From positions 136,532 to 200,531 of the forward strand of contig CAZJHO010000004.1 of assembly GCA_964546015.1 (NCBI GenBank): DNA of 64,000 bases, given 5' to 3'. The position numbers and the translations under genes are program-made. The stretch comes from JAFGVL01 sp964546015. GTDB taxonomy: Bacteria; Bacteroidota; Bacteroidia; Bacteroidales; Paludibacteraceae. Numbering within the stretch: position 1 is the first letter of the stretch; each line of letters begins with the position of its first letter. Below the pieces are notes generated by a model. It was not told where the DNA came from. It worked only from the letters and a program-made list of their open reading frames with translations, and searched no databases. This document shows, one piece after another, positions 7,791 to 15,671 of this stretch.

Positions 7791-8711
7791 ATGAATCTCA
7801 AAGAAAAAATCTCAATAATGAATACTAACGCAAAATCTCCCTTTCGGGGGGTGGGAGGGCGTATCCTCATAACTGGAGCTAACGGACAATTAGGAAACGA
7901 AATGCGTGCGCTTTCGACGCAATATCCACAATATGAGTATATTTTTACCGATGTCGCCGAATTGGATATTTGCAATAAAATGGCTGTTTTTAACTTTATT
8001 TCGGCTCAAAAGCCTGATTTCATTGTGAATTGTGCTGCCTATACAGCAGTAACTAAAGCTGAGGAAGAAACCGAACTCAGTTATGCGATTAACCGAGATG
8101 CAGTACAAAACCTCGGTGAAGCAGTTGCAAAAATAGGTGCAAAAATGATTCATGTTTCAACCGATTATGTTTTTAATGGAAAAGGCTATTTGCCTTACAC
8201 CGAAGATATGCCGATTAATCCTGAATCTGTTTACGGCAAATCAAAAGCTGAAGGGGAAAAGGCATTGAAGAGTGTTTGTAAAGAAAGTATTATTCTGCGT
8301 ACATCATGGTTGTATTCAAGTTTTGGAAATAATTTTGTGAAAACCATGATTAAACTTGGTCGAGAAAAGGAAGAATTAACCGTAATTTTCGATCAAATAG
8401 GTACACCGACCTATGCTGCCGATTTAGCTTCGACTATTATGCAGATTATTAGTAGCGGTAAGTTTGAAGTAGGTATTTATCATTACTCTAATGAAGGTGT
8501 TTGCAGTTGGTATGATTTTGCCAAATCAATTCACAAATTATCGGGAATTGTTTCGTGTAAGGTATTGCCGTTGGAAACCAAAGATTATTCGGATAGAACA
8601 CCACGCCCTTTTTACAGCATACTAAATAAAGCAAAAATAAAAGCTGTTTATGGAATTGAAATTCCGCATTGGGAAGAAAGTTTGATCAAATGTTTGGAAA
8701 AACTCAATTAA
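7791..8711 (+). CDS. rmlD: dTDP-4-dehydrorhamnose reductase RmlD
   Basis: Last step of dTDP-L-rhamnose synthesis, NADPH-dependent. The extended-SDR core begins RILITGANGQLGNEMRAL, holding the cofactor loop GANGQLG. VNCAAYTAV, STDYVFNG, YGKSKAEGE (catalytic Tyr and Lys) and RTSWLYSSFG follow. Family proteins usually start only a few residues before ILITG. Here some 20 extra residues occur (start at 7791, or 7818 giving MNTNAKSPFRGVGG). The extra peptide KSPFRGVGG is encoded by an inverted copy of the C-rich repeat just upstream, so the repeat appears to have entered the 5' end of the gene. A terminator follows the stop. Confidence 0.93.
   Translation: MNLKEKISIMNTNAKSPFRGVGGRILITGANGQLGNEMRALSTQYPQYEYIFTDVAELDICNKMAVFNFISAQKPDFIVNCAAYTAVTKAEEETELSYAINRDAVQNLGEAVAKIGAKMIHVSTDYVFNGKGYLPYTEDMPINPESVYGKSKAEGEKALKSVCKESIILRTSWLYSSFGNNFVKTMIKLGREKEELTVIFDQIGTPTYAADLASTIMQIISSGKFEVGIYHYSNEGVCSWYDFAKSIHKLSGIVSCKVLPLETKDYSDRTPRPFYSILNKAKIKAVYGIEIPHWEESLIKCLEKLN
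7833..7860 (-). repeat. C-rich repeat element, copy 2, inside the rmlD 5' end
   Basis: On the minus strand this reads GCCCTCCCACCCCCC, then GAAA, then GGGAGATTT. It aligns with copy 1 at 7739-7773 (GCCCCCTAAATCCCC ... GGGAGACTTT). The two copies form an inverted pair around the rmlD start codons. Confidence 0.65.
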
Positions 8712-8720
8712 GTTAAGAAT

Positions 8721-8759
8721 AAAAGTCTCCTTGAAGAAAGCAACAAAGAGGCTTTTTTT
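8721..8759. terminator. Convergent terminator between rmlD and the debranching enzyme gene
   Basis: AAAAGTCTC pairs with GAGGCTTTT (one G-T pair) and is followed by a T-run on the plus strand. The A-rich left side could serve the minus-strand gene ending at 8758. Confidence 0.6.
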
Positions 8760-10710
8760 ATTGGATTTTTTGACTTTGTTCGAAAGTTTCGAGAAGTTTT
8801 AAGGTTCGAAGGATTTCGCCTATACTCATTGCAAAGGAAATTGCTCCTTGACCTTTATATGGAGGGTTTCCATCAAATAACTCATTTAATGTACCAATAC
8901 AAAATTCACTCATTTCGCTTTCAAATCCGATAGTCATGCGTTCTAGGAATGACAATCCACTCATTTTTCGTATTTTGAGATAAGCTTCGGCAAAAGGTCC
9001 GATAAGCCATGGCCAAACGGTTCCGTTATGGTAAGCATAACTGCGTTCTATCTCATTCCCTCGATATTCCGGCTTGTAGTATCCGCTTTTAGGACTAAGT
9101 GTTCTTAGTCCTTTCGGTGTAAGTAGTTCGCGTGTTACAATATCTAAAACAGCTTTTTGTTGAGTCTTATCAAGAGGAGAATAAGGTAAAGAAACAGCAA
9201 AAATCATATTAGGACGAATTTCCTTATCTTGAAAATTTCCATCAACATAGTCGTATAAATAAGTACCGTTCCAAAATAAATTCAGAAATGATTGCTTTGT
9301 CATTTCGTCTGCTTGATAATCAAGCACATCAGCATTATATTCGTCTTTGAATCGAGTTTTCGAAGCCGCAAATTTTAAAGCATTATACCAAAGGGCATTT
9401 ATTTCGACTAAATAACCACTACGAGGATTTGTAGGCATACCGTATGCAATTCCGTTCATCCAACTTACAGGATTGTCATATCCATTTGTATAGAGCAATC
9501 CGTTGTCATGTAAAAATAAGTTCGGATGCTTTTGTCGGCGGATAAAATATAAAATCTCCGAAATAATTTCTTCATATTTTTCCGAAGCTTTCTCTATTGA
9601 TGTATAGGCCGCATATTGTTGTATTGTCCAAATGAACCACAAGAGAACATCCGGTTTTTCTATTTCATGTATTTCGGAAATATTAGGTTTACCATTCATA
9701 AAGTCTCGAATGGCTTTTATGGATGTTTCCATTATATGTTCAAACAGGTCTAAGTTGCCTATGCTTAATGTGATACCCGGTAATGAGATAAATTGATCGC
9801 GGGCTCGGCATTTAAACCAAGGGTAACCTGCCATTATATAATGACCATCATTGATTTTATTATAGAACTGTTGGGCGGAGTTCCTTAAACAATTGAAAAA
9901 ATCAAGTCGAGAGGTGCGTTTTCTTAATTCATCATCATAAATGGATTTGAATTTTTTTGTATCTGCAGCATTTACACCTGCAGAAAAAATAACAGCTTCA
10001 CCTTTCTTCATCGGGAACTCAAAATAGCCGGGCACAAACAAATCTTCTTTGTATTCATATCCTCTTTCTTGTTCTCGAATATATTCTATTCCTTTGTACC
10101 AATCCGGTTTTGATACAAAGTTTACTTTTTTAGAAAATTGCATGGCTAAATTCGGATAACCTTCGTACAGGCACATCGAAATACCATTTTCTATTTCTTG
10201 ATAATTTTTATTAATCACATTGTTTTCTACACAAAGTTTATTCACGCTTCGGAATGCCATAAATGGTTTTAGGCGAATCAGGGTAGGAGAATGGGTTTCG
10301 AGTAGAGTGTATTTTATTAGAATACGATTTTCGTGCGAGATAAAAACTCTTTCGCGTGAAAAAATAACGCCGCCAACTCTATAAATTGTGCTGGCAACAG
10401 TTTCGATATTAAACTCGCGAATATATTTATGTCCTTTAGGATGATAATTATCTCCTTCGTATTTATGAACACCCATGTCAAACTCAGTTCCATGTTGTAT
10501 TACTGTTTCATCCAACGAAGAAAGTAAAACATGGTTATCTCCATCTAATTCAGGTATTGGCACAACAACTAGCCCATGATATTTGCGTGTGTTGCAATCT
10601 ACAATCGTTGTTAAGCTGTATGCTCCGGAGCGATTAGTGCGTAACATTTCTTTAGTTAACGATTTTTCTAGATTGACCAATAGTGTTCTGTCGAATTTCA
10701 AATAACTCAT
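8758..10710 (-). CDS. Glycogen debranching enzyme-type amylo-alpha-1,6-glucosidase
   Basis: A 650-residue cytosolic glycoside hydrolase. An N-terminal GDE_N-type domain begins MSYLKFDRTLLVNLEKSL and includes TNRSGAYSLTTIVDCNTRKYHGL. From about residue 290 an (alpha/alpha)6 C-terminal domain holds AGYPWFKCRARDQFISLPG, NGIAYGMPTNPRSGYLVEINALWYN and SYAYHNGTVWPWLIGPFAEAYL. These are typical of GDE_C proteins that remove alpha-1,6 branches of glycogen. The ATG at 10710 is chosen because the longer frame from 10788 overlaps rsh. Last gene of the minus-strand run, 17 bases after the rsh stop. No glycogen synthase is in view. Confidence 0.88.
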   Translation of the reverse strand: MSYLKFDRTLLVNLEKSLTKEMLRTNRSGAYSLTTIVDCNTRKYHGLVVVPIPELDGDNHVLLSSLDETVIQHGTEFDMGVHKYEGDNYHPKGHKYIREFNIETVASTIYRVGGVIFSRERVFISHENRILIKYTLLETHSPTLIRLKPFMAFRSVNKLCVENNVINKNYQEIENGISMCLYEGYPNLAMQFSKKVNFVSKPDWYKGIEYIREQERGYEYKEDLFVPGYFEFPMKKGEAVIFSAGVNAADTKKFKSIYDDELRKRTSRLDFFNCLRNSAQQFYNKINDGHYIMAGYPWFKCRARDQFISLPGITLSIGNLDLFEHIMETSIKAIRDFMNGKPNISEIHEIEKPDVLLWFIWTIQQYAAYTSIEKASEKYEEIISEILYFIRRQKHPNLFLHDNGLLYTNGYDNPVSWMNGIAYGMPTNPRSGYLVEINALWYNALKFAASKTRFKDEYNADVLDYQADEMTKQSFLNLFWNGTYLYDYVDGNFQDKEIRPNMIFAVSLPYSPLDKTQQKAVLDIVTRELLTPKGLRTLSPKSGYYKPEYRGNEIERSYAYHNGTVWPWLIGPFAEAYLKIRKMSGLSFLERMTIGFESEMSEFCIGTLNELFDGNPPYKGQGAISFAMSIGEILRTLKLLETFEQSQKIQ

Positions 10711-10727
10711 AATGTGCAGATTATAGG

Positions 10728-12974
10728 TTAATTTTCTTCTAGCCTTTTGATGGATTTTATATCTTGAAGCTTGGCTATTTTGGCACAAAGGATATTTAAA
10801 TCTTCAGTATTATGTACATATACATTTATTTTTCCTTTAAAAATTCCGTCTTTTGCTTCTATATCAATTTTCTGAATATTTACAGCATACTCTTGCGATA
10901 TTACTTGGAGTATTTTTAGTAATAAACCTTGCCTGTCAAATCCTGTAATTTCAAGGGTAGCAAGAAAAGACATGATTTTTTTACTTTTCCATTCGGCAGA
11001 AATGATACGCTCTCCGAATTTGGCATTTAATTGTACGGCAACCGGACATTGTCGTTTATGAAGAATTATGGTTTCGTCATTATCAATATAACCGAGTACA
11101 TCATCGCCCGGAATAGGATTACAACAATCGGCAACTTTATAATGTATTTGACTTTCTTCGTCGGTTAATTTAATCGTTTTTTTTCTGTCAATTTTAGTTT
11201 GGGATATTTCAACTCCTTGCTTTGAGTTGCTTTTTCCGAAACCGAATTGTAATCCCCAAAAATTTCGCCATCCGGTTCCGTTTTGCTGTCTGAAAACGGT
11301 TTTTTCAATATTATCCAAACTGATTTTTCCTTCAGCTATATCGAGTACAAGTTCAAGCTTTTCTTTTTTCTTAAAATGGTCAAGCACTAATTGGAGGTTT
11401 TCTTTGTTAAGAGGAATCCCTATTTCGGCAAATTTTTTCTCGATTATTTCATTTCCGGTATTGATATGTGATTTTTTTTCTTTGCGAAAAAAAACTTTTA
11501 ACCTTGATTTAGCCCGAGCTGTGGTTACATAATTGAGCCATTCGGGTTCGGGAAAGCGCGAGCGTGAAGTCAAAATTTCTACTTGATCGCCACTGTTGAG
11601 CTCTTGACTGATTGGAATTAATTTATGATTTGCTTTAGCACCAATACAATGTAGTCCTAAGTCGGAGTGTAATGAGAATGCAAAATCTAAAGCAGTAGAA
11701 CCTTGTGGAAGAACACGAATGTCTCCTTTAGGAGTAAATACAAAGATTTCATTTGAAAATAAATTGAGTTTGAAAGTATCTAGAAAATCAATAGCATCCG
11801 GTTCCGGATTTTCGATGATTTCTTTAATGGTTTTAAGCCAATTATCAAGCTCGTTTTCTTGAGCTTCTTCTCCGCCTACTTTGTATTTCCAGTGTGCCGA
11901 GAGCCCTCTCTCGGCAATATCGTGCATTCGTTCGCTTCGTATTTGTACCTCAATCCATTGCCCGATATCTTTTCCATGAGCAGGTACCATTACAGTGCAG
12001 TGCAATGCTTCGTATCCATTTGCTTTAGGTTGGCTTACCCAATCGCGGGTACGATTAGGGTGTGGCATGTAGAGACTTGTAATGGCAGTATAGATCATAA
12101 AACATTGTTCTTTTTCACTTATGTCCTCACGCGCTTTGAAAATAATCCGTACAGCCAATAAATCATATACATCCTCGAAAGAAATATGTTTAGTTTGCAT
12201 TTTATTCCAAATAGAAAATGGTGTTTTTACCCGTTTTTCAATCTGGAATTCATATCCTTTATTTCTAAGTTTTTCTTCTATTGGAGTGATGAACTTTTTA
12301 TAAACTTCTTCTTGTTTTTCTGCTCCTTCTAATAATTTTTGATTAATTTCATTGTAGATTTCAGGATGTTCGTACTTGAAACTGAGATTTTCGAGTTCGG
12401 TTTTTATTTTGAATAAACCTAATCTATAGGCGAGTGGGGCGTATAAATAAAGTGTTTCTCCTGAGATTTTATATTGTTTGGCAGGAGACATAGAGCTTAA
12501 TGTACGCATGTTATGCAGACGGTCTGCAATTTTTATCATCAAAACCCGTACATCGTTAGAAATGCTGAGTAATAATTTTCGGAAGTTTTCAGCTTGAGAT
12601 GAGGCATGCGCACCAAATACACCTCCTGAAATTTTTGTTAATCCATCCACAATCAACGCAATGCGTTTCCCGAAAAGATTCTCAATATCTTCGACTGTAT
12701 AATCGGTGTCTTCAACAACATCGTGGAGTAACGCGGCACAAATGGAAGTTGTTCCCAATCCGATTTCGCGCACAACAATCCGGGCTACAGATAATGGATG
12801 CAGCATATAAGGCTCTCCAGATTGACGCTTTACGCCTTGATGAGCGGTATTGGCAAAGTTGAACGCTTTATCGACTAATTCAAAATCAATTCGATGACCT
12901 GAATTTTTATAATCTTCAACCAGATAATAATACTCTTTCTGAATGAGTTCGTTGTCTGTTAGAGAATTTTCCAT
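10728..12974 (-). CDS. rsh: Bifunctional (p)ppGpp synthetase/hydrolase, RelA/SpoT family
   Basis: A 748-residue long RSH protein. The N-terminal HD hydrolase domain shows HPLSVARIV, LLHDVVEDTDY and IADRLHNMRTL, so the metal-binding residues are intact. The synthetase domain follows with FEDVYDLLAVRI and GYEALHCTVM, then EVQIRSERMHDIAERG. The TGS domain begins near FVFTPKGDIRVLPQGSTALDFA (about residue 400). A C-terminal ACT domain closes the protein (ITGFDRQGLLLKILQVISQEYAVNI). With both active sites present it should make and degrade (p)ppGpp. It lies between the M23 peptidase gene and the debranching enzyme gene with gaps under 20 bases, which suggests co-transcription. Confidence 0.95.
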   Translation of the reverse strand: MENSLTDNELIQKEYYYLVEDYKNSGHRIDFELVDKAFNFANTAHQGVKRQSGEPYMLHPLSVARIVVREIGLGTTSICAALLHDVVEDTDYTVEDIENLFGKRIALIVDGLTKISGGVFGAHASSQAENFRKLLLSISNDVRVLMIKIADRLHNMRTLSSMSPAKQYKISGETLYLYAPLAYRLGLFKIKTELENLSFKYEHPEIYNEINQKLLEGAEKQEEVYKKFITPIEEKLRNKGYEFQIEKRVKTPFSIWNKMQTKHISFEDVYDLLAVRIIFKAREDISEKEQCFMIYTAITSLYMPHPNRTRDWVSQPKANGYEALHCTVMVPAHGKDIGQWIEVQIRSERMHDIAERGLSAHWKYKVGGEEAQENELDNWLKTIKEIIENPEPDAIDFLDTFKLNLFSNEIFVFTPKGDIRVLPQGSTALDFAFSLHSDLGLHCIGAKANHKLIPISQELNSGDQVEILTSRSRFPEPEWLNYVTTARAKSRLKVFFRKEKKSHINTGNEIIEKKFAEIGIPLNKENLQLVLDHFKKKEKLELVLDIAEGKISLDNIEKTVFRQQNGTGWRNFWGLQFGFGKSNSKQGVEISQTKIDRKKTIKLTDEESQIHYKVADCCNPIPGDDVLGYIDNDETIILHKRQCPVAVQLNAKFGERIISAEWKSKKIMSFLATLEITGFDRQGLLLKILQVISQEYAVNIQKIDIEAKDGIFKGKINVYVHNTEDLNILCAKIAKLQDIKSIKRLEEN

Positions 12975-12993
12975 TGCTTACCCTCTCTGTTTA

Positions 12994-13962
12994 TTAATCG
13001 AATACTTGCGCCGAATTGTTTGTAAACTGTAACATTTTATCATATTCTTCAGGTGAAAGATCTCGGAAATAATAGTTTTGCGGATTGACAGGTTGTCCTT
13101 TATAATGTACTTCATAATGAAGATGAGGTCCTGTTGATTTTCCTGTGTTACCTACAAATCCGATTACATCTCCTCGTTTTACTTTTTGTCCGGCACGCAC
13201 ATTGGTTTTGTGCATATGTCCGTAAAGTGTTTGATATGAAAATCCGTGATCTATCATTACACAATTACCATATCCTTGCTTCCATCCGGATAAGATGACC
13301 GTGCCATTACCTGTAGCAAAAATTTTGGTTCCTATTGGAGCTGTGAAATCCATTCCTGCATGAAATTTCGGTGTATGATAAATAGGATCTATACGCATAC
13401 CATATCCCGATGCCATGTGTTTTAAATCTTTATTATATATCGGTTGAATGGCTGGAATACATTCCAACATTTTTTCATGATTTTTTGCTAATCTGATAAT
13501 TTCGTCAAAAGACTTAGATTGAATGTAAATTTCGCGTCTTATTTCTGTTGCTTTTTTGGTTGTATTGAGTACAATTTCCGAATTGGTAAATTGAGTTATG
13601 TAATCATACCGGTTAGTGCCTCCGTATTCACCTCTTCGTACGGTTAGAGGAATGGGTTCGGCTTGAAAAATAACACGATATAGATTATTGTCGCGCTCCT
13701 GCAAATCGGAAAGGACTTCTTGCACTTCGTCCAATTGCTTGTTCAATAATTTGTATTGAGATAACACTTTTTGGTATTCTTTCCGTTGATTTTTTTGATA
13801 AGGAGATTCTACCGAGAAAATGAATATAAGGAAAAATATACCTCCTAAAAAAAAACTGGTCAAGAAGTGGATGTAAAATCGTTTCAATCGGCTTTTGAAC
13901 GATTGATCCACTTTTTCGTAGCTCAGTGTTTCCGGATTAAAGTGATATTTCGTTTTGGGCAT
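12994..13962 (-). CDS. Membrane-anchored M23 family peptidoglycan endopeptidase
   Basis: A 322-residue protein with a short cytosolic start, one membrane helix (about residues 30-50, HFLTSFFLGGIFFLIFIFSV), a coiled-coil stretch (about 60-95) and a C-terminal LytM/M23 domain. The zinc site is complete: HAGMD (first His and Asp), then YGHMH, and GPHLHYEVH at the end. Family members cut peptide cross-links in the cell wall or activate amidases. The short tail after the domain is PEEYDKMLQFTNNSAQVFD. It sits between hisF (38 bases upstream) and rsh (19 bases downstream). Confidence 0.9.
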   Translation of the reverse strand: MPKTKYHFNPETLSYEKVDQSFKSRLKRFYIHFLTSFFLGGIFFLIFIFSVESPYQKNQRKEYQKVLSQYKLLNKQLDEVQEVLSDLQERDNNLYRVIFQAEPIPLTVRRGEYGGTNRYDYITQFTNSEIVLNTTKKATEIRREIYIQSKSFDEIIRLAKNHEKMLECIPAIQPIYNKDLKHMASGYGMRIDPIYHTPKFHAGMDFTAPIGTKIFATGNGTVILSGWKQGYGNCVMIDHGFSYQTLYGHMHKTNVRAGQKVKRGDVIGFVGNTGKSTGPHLHYEVHYKGQPVNPQNYYFRDLSPEEYDKMLQFTNNSAQVFD

Positions 13963-14000
13963 TTATAGTGAGTTTTCAAAAAATTTGACTAAAATAAGAA

Positions 14001-14756
14001 TTATAATCTTACAGCAATTTTTTTCTCTTTTAGAAATCGTTTCAATGTAGGAATTTCAATTTCTTTATAATGAAAAATACTTGCAGCAAGAGCAGCATCG
14101 GCTTTCCCTTCTGTAAACACATCTACAAAGTGTTGCATGTTTCCGGCGCCTCCACTGGCAATTACTGGTACATTAACAGACTCGGAAACCGCACATGTTA
14201 TGTCAAGAGCAAAACCGTCTTTAGTACCGTCATGGTTCATCGAAGTCAATAATATTTCTCCGACTCCCAGTTCAACAGCTTTTTTTACCCAATCGAGTGT
14301 GCGGATTTCAGTAGCTACTCGACCTCCGTTGAGATATACCAACCATTCTCCATCAACAAATTTAGTGTCTACTGCTAAAACTACACATTGAGAGCCGAAT
14401 TCGCTTGCCAATTCTTCTATTAAAGTGGGATTTTTTACTGCAGCAGTATTTATGGAGATTTTGTCTGCACCACAGTTTAATAATAGTGATACATCATCTA
14501 TACTGGTAATGCCCCCACCAACAGTAAATGGAATATTTATATTGCGAGCTACACGAGTAACAAGTTCCGAAAGCGTTTTTCGTTTTTCATTTGTAGCGGT
14601 AATATCAAGGAAAACAAGTTCGTCGGCACCCATTTCGGCATAATATGCACCTAATTCTACAGGATCGCCAACTGCTTTGATGTTTTCAAAATTGATGCCT
14701 TTTACGGTTTTACCGTCTTTTACATCCAAGCATGGAATAATTCTTTTAGTTAACAT
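14001..14756 (-). CDS. hisF: Imidazole glycerol phosphate synthase subunit HisF
   Basis: The 251-residue (beta/alpha)8 cyclase subunit makes imidazole glycerol phosphate and AICAR using ammonia from HisH. MLTKRIIPCLDVKDGKTVKG holds the first catalytic Asp. FTVGGGITS and the second phosphate-binding loop VIASGGAGN are intact, and LTSMNHDGTKDG contains the second catalytic Asp. hisH lies upstream on the same strand, but hisA, which usually lies between the two in this phylum, is missing. The 119-base spacer is filled with C-rich repeat copies. Confidence 0.95.
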   Translation of the reverse strand: MLTKRIIPCLDVKDGKTVKGINFENIKAVGDPVELGAYYAEMGADELVFLDITATNEKRKTLSELVTRVARNINIPFTVGGGITSIDDVSLLLNCGADKISINTAAVKNPTLIEELASEFGSQCVVLAVDTKFVDGEWLVYLNGGRVATEIRTLDWVKKAVELGVGEILLTSMNHDGTKDGFALDITCAVSESVNVPVIASGGAGNMQHFVDVFTEGKADAALAASIFHYKEIEIPTLKRFLKEKKIAVRL

Positions 14757-14760
14757 AGTA

Positions 14761-14911
14761 GCCCCTCCAACCTTTCCGCCGATTGGCGGAAGGCTTTTTA
14801 ATTCTTATTTTAATTTAAAATTTGTATTTTATTTTGAACAGCAAGCACTCTTAGCTCCTCCTTTATTCCCTACCGTCATGACCGTTGGTTGGAGAGGTTG
14901 GGGAGGCTTAT
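14761..14911. repeat. Inverted C-rich repeat pair filling the hisF-hisH spacer
   Basis: The left arm (14761-14796) begins GCCCCTCCAACCTTTCC and contains its own hairpin CCTTTCCGCC-GATT-GGCGGAAGG. The right arm (14872-14911) reads on the minus strand GCCTCCCCAACCTCTCC. The A/T-rich centre also contains AGCACTCTTAGCTCCTCC. The right arm overlaps the last codons of hisH. Confidence 0.7.
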
Positions 14912-15481
14912 AAAATTCTTCAATATTTGTTCTCCAACATCACCTGATTTTTCGGGATGAAATTGCATAGCATAAAAATTATCTTTGAACAATGCTGCGC
15001 TATAATTTGTTGTATAATTGGTCGTTGCTATTGTGTTTTCGCCTAATTCGGCATAGTATCCGTGTACAAAGTAAACAAAAGAATTTTCTTTTATACTGTC
15101 AAAGATAGATGTTTGTAAATTAAAAATATCATTCCATCCGATTTGAGGTACCTTCTCCCTATCAGTAAAGCGTTTTACTTGCTGGGGAAAAATCCCGAGA
15201 CAATCAACATTACCTTCTTCAGAATGAGTACACATTAATTGTAATCCAAGGCAAATACCTAAAACCGGTTGAGTAAGCGAGCAAATGATTTTATCTAATC
15301 CTCTTTCTTTGAGGTATTTCATCGCAGAAGCAGCTTCACCAACACCCGGAAAAATAACTTTATCGGCAGCACGAATAACATCCGGATCGTCGCTTACACT
15401 GGCATTAAATCCAAGCCGTTCCAATGCATAGCGAACAGATTGTATGTTTCCTGCGTTATATTTTATAATAACAATATTCAT
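14876..15481 (-). CDS. hisH: Imidazole glycerol phosphate synthase glutamine amidotransferase subunit HisH
   Basis: A 201-residue class I amidotransferase that supplies ammonia to HisF. MNIVIIKYNAGNIQSVRYALERLG is a typical start. The nucleophile lies in GICLGLQLMC (near residue 78) and the catalytic His and Glu in MQFHPEKSG. The normal core ends about ILKNFISL. The last residues, PNLSNQRS, are encoded by one arm of the C-rich repeat that fills the spacer to hisF, so the native tail was probably replaced. The gene has its own TAnnTTTG box upstream. Confidence 0.95.
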   Translation of the reverse strand: MNIVIIKYNAGNIQSVRYALERLGFNASVSDDPDVIRAADKVIFPGVGEAASAMKYLKERGLDKIICSLTQPVLGICLGLQLMCTHSEEGNVDCLGIFPQQVKRFTDREKVPQIGWNDIFNLQTSIFDSIKENSFVYFVHGYYAELGENTIATTNYTTNYSAALFKDNFYAMQFHPEKSGDVGEQILKNFISLPNLSNQRS

Positions 15482-15506
15482 GAATTAAAAGTTTTTTTTA
15501 AACCCA

Positions 15507-15514
15507 CAAAAGTA
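15507..15514 (-). promoter_or_regulatory. Probable -7 box (TACTTTTG) of hisH
   Basis: Minus-strand TACTTTTG matches TAnnTTTG and lies 26 bases before the hisH ATG. Confidence 0.5.
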
Positions 15515-15630
15515 CAAAATCAAAAATAACTTTGGAAAAATAATTTTTTCTTATCGAAGTAAAAAACATCTTTAAAGTGAAGATTTAATTAAAAATTAAA
15601 TTATTGTTTTTATCATAAAGAAAAACAACT

Positions 15631-15638
15631 TAATTTTG
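15631..15638 (+). promoter_or_regulatory. Probable -7 box (TAATTTTG) of the T9SS surface module
   Basis: TAATTTTG matches TAnnTTTG and lies 34 bases before the ATG at 15672. A TTG 24 bases upstream is slightly too far for a standard -33 element. Confidence 0.45.
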
Positions 15639-15671
15639 TAAGATTTTTGGTTTAATTAGAGATCCAATACT

